A DNA stretch of 43,399 nucleotides from a virus. Under the pieces are notes generated by a model. It was not told the origin of the DNA. It searched no databases and was given only the letters and a program-made list of their open reading frames with translations. This document shows, piece by piece, positions 41,825 through 43,399 of the stretch; position 1 is the first letter of the stretch, and every line of letters begins with the position of its first letter. The stretch lies in the IMG/VR virus record IMGVR_UViG_3300050025_000104, positions 1 to 43,399 of that record, one strand, 5' to 3'. The position numbers and the translations under genes are program-made.

Positions 41825-42323
41825 CACCTATACCCGTGAAGACCTCGAAGGAATGCGCCGATCTGAAATCCGTACACTGGCAGTCAGTGATGAATTCGGT
41901 ATGGCTCCAAAGGAAGCAGTCAGTGCTGCATCCAAGGACCTCATTGAATTCATTCTGAGCAAGCAGGGTGGGGAAGGTAAGAAGGCAGCAAGTAAGAAGG
42001 GTGCGCTTAAGTCCGTACCAGAAGAAGTAGTAGCTCCAGAGGAAGTTGTTCCCGAGGGAGAACCAGAAGAGGCTCCTGCCGAAGCTAAGCCAGGCAAGTC
42101 TTCCAAGAAGGAAGAAAACGCTGTCACTGGCCGCATTGACAAGCTTGGTCTGGCATTGGACGATGCTGAGAAGAACATCAAGACTGACATTGCTGGTATC
42201 CAGCAGCAGGTATACGTACTAATGGCTATGGTCAAGCTCATGCTTGGAACCACCGATCTAGAGCCATCTGATGTCGATGAAGCCATCACGAAGGCAAACG
42301 ATGACTTCAACGAGGGAAAATAG
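41817..42323 (+). CDS. SAP-like and coiled-coil protein, 168 aa (0-frame product)
   Basis: ATG 41817 with AGGAG 11 bases upstream. Residues about 5-45 ('REDLEGMRRSEIRTLA', 'ASKDLIEFIL') look like a SAP-type domain. A Lys/Ala then Pro/Glu/Val linker covers residues 50-100. A helix ('LGLALDDAEKNIKTDIAGIQQQV') with a hydrophobic end follows. The frame ends at TAG 42321-42323, exactly behind GGGAAAA, and a -1 shift there would add 62 residues (total about 230). Last protein-coding gene of the long replication operon. Confidence 0.7.
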   Translation: MANTYTREDLEGMRRSEIRTLAVSDEFGMAPKEAVSAASKDLIEFILSKQGGEGKKAASKKGALKSVPEEVVAPEEVVPEGEPEEAPAEAKPGKSSKKEENAVTGRIDKLGLALDDAEKNIKTDIAGIQQQVYVLMAMVKLMLGTTDLEPSDVDEAITKANDDFNEGK

Positions 42324-42343
42324 TTAGGGACTCTCGAGATCCC
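42314..42343 (+). promoter_or_regulatory. Candidate programmed -1 ribosomal frameshift site
   Basis: GGGAAAA (42314-42320) is a correctly phased X-XXY-YYZ heptamer: zero-frame codons GGA AAA, then TAG. A 6-nt spacer separates it from a hairpin (42327-42343) with GGGA/TCCC and TC/GA pairs, a bulged C and a TCGA loop. The -1 frame (from ATA 42320) stays open to TGA 42506. It has no ATG, GTG or TTG between its preceding TGA (42302-42304) and a late ATG near 42422. The hairpin is short, so efficiency is unknown. Confidence 0.6.
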
Positions 42344-42508
42344 ATACCTCCATCTTCTGGGGATGTACACACCTTCAACCTAGAAGACCTCGAGCTGCTG
42401 AGCTTTGATGAACTACGAGAAATGTTGGACGGATACGTTGTCTACAAATCACTAGCAGTAGTCACCAAAGAAGAAGCAATCAAAGCACTACAAGCAAACA
42501 CACTATGA
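42320..42508 (+). CDS. -1 frame extension of the SAP-like protein, 62 codons
   Basis: It reads 'IVRDSRDPIPPSSGDVHTF', then 'LEDLELLSFDELREMLDG' and a helix ending 'EEAIKALQANTL', and is reached only by a -1 shift at 42314-42320. The 'LEDLELLSFDELREML' stretch resembles another SAP/Rho-N-like helix pair. An independent start would need ATG near 42422, yielding about 28 residues and wasting the SAP-like part. It may therefore be translated only as a fusion of about 230 aa. The alternative is a degraded gene. Confidence 0.5.
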   Translation: MVRDSRDPIPPSSGDVHTFNLEDLELLSFDELREMLDGYVVYKSLAVVTKEEAIKALQANTL

Positions 42509-42513
42509 GAAGA

Positions 42514-42542
42514 GGGGAGCTACACAGCTCCCCTTTCTTTTT
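42514..42542 (+). terminator. Rho-independent terminator of the replication operon
   Basis: An 8-bp perfect stem (GGGGAGCT, AGCTCCCC) with an ACAC loop, followed by TTTCTTTTT. It lies just after the -1 frame stop (42508), which fits the extension being part of the operon's last gene. Confidence 0.88.
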
Positions 42543-42548
42543 GCCTGC

Positions 42549-42574
42549 AAATACATAGGTCATACAGGTATAAG
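42549..42574 (+). promoter_or_regulatory. Rightward phage promoter motif, copy C
   Basis: AAAT (42549-42552), a 16-nt spacer ending in CAGG, then TATAAG (42569-42574). It lies directly after the operon terminator and about 20 nt before the next start codon, so it probably drives the small gene and the tRNA. It is closest in sequence to copy B. Confidence 0.62.
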
Positions 42575-42596
42575 ATTAGTAGAGGAGAAATTGACC

Positions 42597-42875
42597 ATGA
42601 AACTTGTAGAAAAGGGCAAACTTTACTCGCATCGAGATTTCTCAAACGCAGAGCTGGCCAAGCATACGTTCGGTAAGAATGGGCTACCACCACTCCATGC
42701 CGTTGGCTCAGCACATCCAACCAGAAGAGCACAAGTAGTGGCAGATGCCATCATGGCACGAGCGCCATCAAGAGATCGGTATGGTATTGAACAGGTGTTG
42801 AGGCGTGGAATCAATTCGGAGGTGGACATACTTGCAGTTGAACATGAAGTGGACCAGGCTAACCTGGATGAGTAG
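42597..42875 (+). CDS. Unrecognised 92-aa protein ahead of the tRNA
   Basis: I prefer ATG 42597, with GAGGAG about ten bases upstream; a TTG at 42591 is also possible. The protein is mixed, with 'HTFGKNGLPPLHAVGSAHP' in the middle and an acidic C-terminal helix. Leu/Ile spacing at the end suggests a small helical domain. No family recognised. It belongs to the short unit started by promoter copy C, and its stop lies five bases before the tRNA. Confidence 0.62.
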   Translation: MKLVEKGKLYSHRDFSNAELAKHTFGKNGLPPLHAVGSAHPTRRAQVVADAIMARAPSRDRYGIEQVLRRGINSEVDILAVEHEVDQANLDE

Positions 42876-42880
42876 TTGCC

Positions 42881-42954
42881 GGGCCCTTAGCTCAACTGGT
42901 TAGAGCAGACGGCTCATAACCGTCCGGTCCAGGGTTCGAATCCCTGAGGGCCCA
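42881..42954 (+). tRNA. tRNA with CAU anticodon (Met or Ile2)
   Basis: A full cloverleaf: acceptor GGGCCCT with AGGGCCC, D-arm GCTC-N9-GAGC, anticodon stem GACGG/CCGTC around loop CTCATAA (anticodon CAT), and T-arm CAGGG-TTCGAAT-CCCTG. The discriminator is A and CCA is not encoded. CAU may serve as elongator Met or, if lysidine-modified, Ile (AUA). The acceptor stem looks a little more like Ile2. The initiator form is unlikely because pair 1-72 is paired (G-C). Confidence 0.95.
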
Positions 42955-42958
42955 CGAG

Positions 42959-43018
42959 CGGCAGTACGTATGAAGGGCAATCTTTGGGACTACTTCTCCT
43001 GAGGCATACGTACTGCCG
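42959..43018. repeat. 14-bp perfect inverted repeat after the tRNA
   Basis: Arms at 42959-42972 and 43005-43018 (CGGCAGTACGTATG and its complement) with a 32-nt loop, beginning four bases after the tRNA. A TTTT run follows near 43026. It could be a processing or termination signal or a small RNA. Confidence 0.6.
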
Positions 43019-43084
43019 TGTATGTTTTGATCTGAGTAGTGGTGACGCGAGAACTTTGGCCAATAGATAAGCCATACCCTGATA

Positions 43085-43108
43085 GAAGGCGTGCCCACGC
43101 ACGCCTTC
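43085..43108. repeat. 10-bp perfect hairpin in the post-tRNA region
   Basis: GAAGGCGTGC and GCACGCCTTC with a CCAC loop. No T-run follows. The whole 42955-43194 stretch holds this hairpin and the larger inverted repeat but no convincing gene. Confidence 0.6.
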
Positions 43109-43194
43109 AGTTGGGGTGGTGTAAAAGCCTCTGGTGGACATGGGTACGCCAGAAACACTTTCTATTGATCACTTGGTTGGCAAATGAAGAACCT

Positions 43195-43399
43195 ATGATG
43201 GGCCTATTGAAGGACCCCGTCTGTACGCAGCCTCTCTTTTACAGAGGACCGAGCGATGGGTTGGTTCTTGCGACACCTCTAGTCAGATCAAAAATGGAGA
43301 CAAACAGAAGGAGGAGTGTAAAAGCAAACGATCACGGAATACCAATCATACCATGGTTGGAATTGCAGCTTGTCTCTGCACCGGCAGGAGAAACGGTCA
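43195..43399 (+). CDS. Start of an unrecognised gene, truncated by the window end
   Basis: An ATG pair at 43195-43200 opens a frame with no stop to the end of the window. It encodes 'MMGLLKDPVCTQPLFYRGP', then a Val/Leu stretch and a basic 'SKMETNRRRSVKANDHG' segment. The frame is also open upstream to about 43100, so a TTG at 43177 is possible, and the ribosome site is weak. The composition looks coding, but no family can be given. Confidence 0.45.
   Translation, partial: MMGLLKDPVCTQPLFYRGPSDGLVLATPLVRSKMETNRRRSVKANDHGIPIIPWLELQLVSAPAGETV

Noticed and set aside
42892-43158. Leftward frames through the tRNA, one ending with a GFEPW-type sequence
   Set aside because: They are antisense to a clear tRNA; such sequences are a common artefact of the conserved T-arm.

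Overview
This window is part of a double-stranded DNA tailed-phage genome, or an integrated relative of one. It carries a portal protein, a baseplate or spike protein, a complete replication and recombination module and a tRNA. Genes are packed tightly, often with ATGA or TAATG overlaps. Starts use AGGAGG-type ribosome binding sites and include GTG and TTG, so the host is a bacterium. I cannot name the host, and there is no terminase, capsid or lysis gene by which to place the phage.

Layout. Positions 1-14923 are read leftward. This region holds four unrecognised or baseplate-like genes, an IS200/IS605-type TnpB element in the opposite orientation (about 4475-5705), an HNH endonuclease gene, and an 8.6-kb gene for a single-chain bacterial-type RNA polymerase with beta fused to beta-prime. 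The polymerase is interrupted by two inteins that share the same architecture. Positions 15062-16392 are a small rightward cassette that leaves a shared divergent promoter region next to the polymerase gene. Positions 22318-16389 are a leftward virion operon (portal, a glycine-zipper protein, a collagen-tailed protein and others) with a consensus-like TTGACA promoter. From 22468 to 42508 there is a long rightward replication and recombination operon. It includes a UvsW-like helicase, a NADAR protein, uracil-DNA glycosylase, a DUF932-like protein, an Sm-like protein, DnaB-like helicase, primase, a zinc protein that may bind ssDNA, family A DNA polymerase, an HU-like protein, endonuclease VII, a RecA-like recombinase, a PD-(D/E)XK resolvase candidate, a Cas4-like nuclease and RusA. 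A terminator, a small gene, a CAU tRNA, hairpins and a truncated reading frame follow.

How it works together. Three rightward transcription units share a promoter-like motif (AAAT, 16-17 nt, then TATAAG preceded by GG). The virion operon instead has a host sigma70-like promoter. The phage polymerase must splice out both inteins before it can work: one intein separates a zinc ligand from its partners and the other sits directly after the catalytic trigger-loop histidine. The polymerase locus has collected four nuclease-bearing elements: two LAGLIDADG inteins, an HNH gene whose last codons copy the polymerase tail, and TnpB.

The observations I rate highest are: the single-chain polymerase with its active-site inteins; a candidate programmed -1 frameshift at 42314-42343 (GGGAAAA, 6-nt spacer, hairpin, and a downstream open frame with no start codon of its own); the RNA polymerase tail copied onto the HNH endonuclease; the shared promoter motif; and the phage Sm-like protein next to a strongly folded intergenic element. 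All calls were made by eye from sequence; no database search was run.
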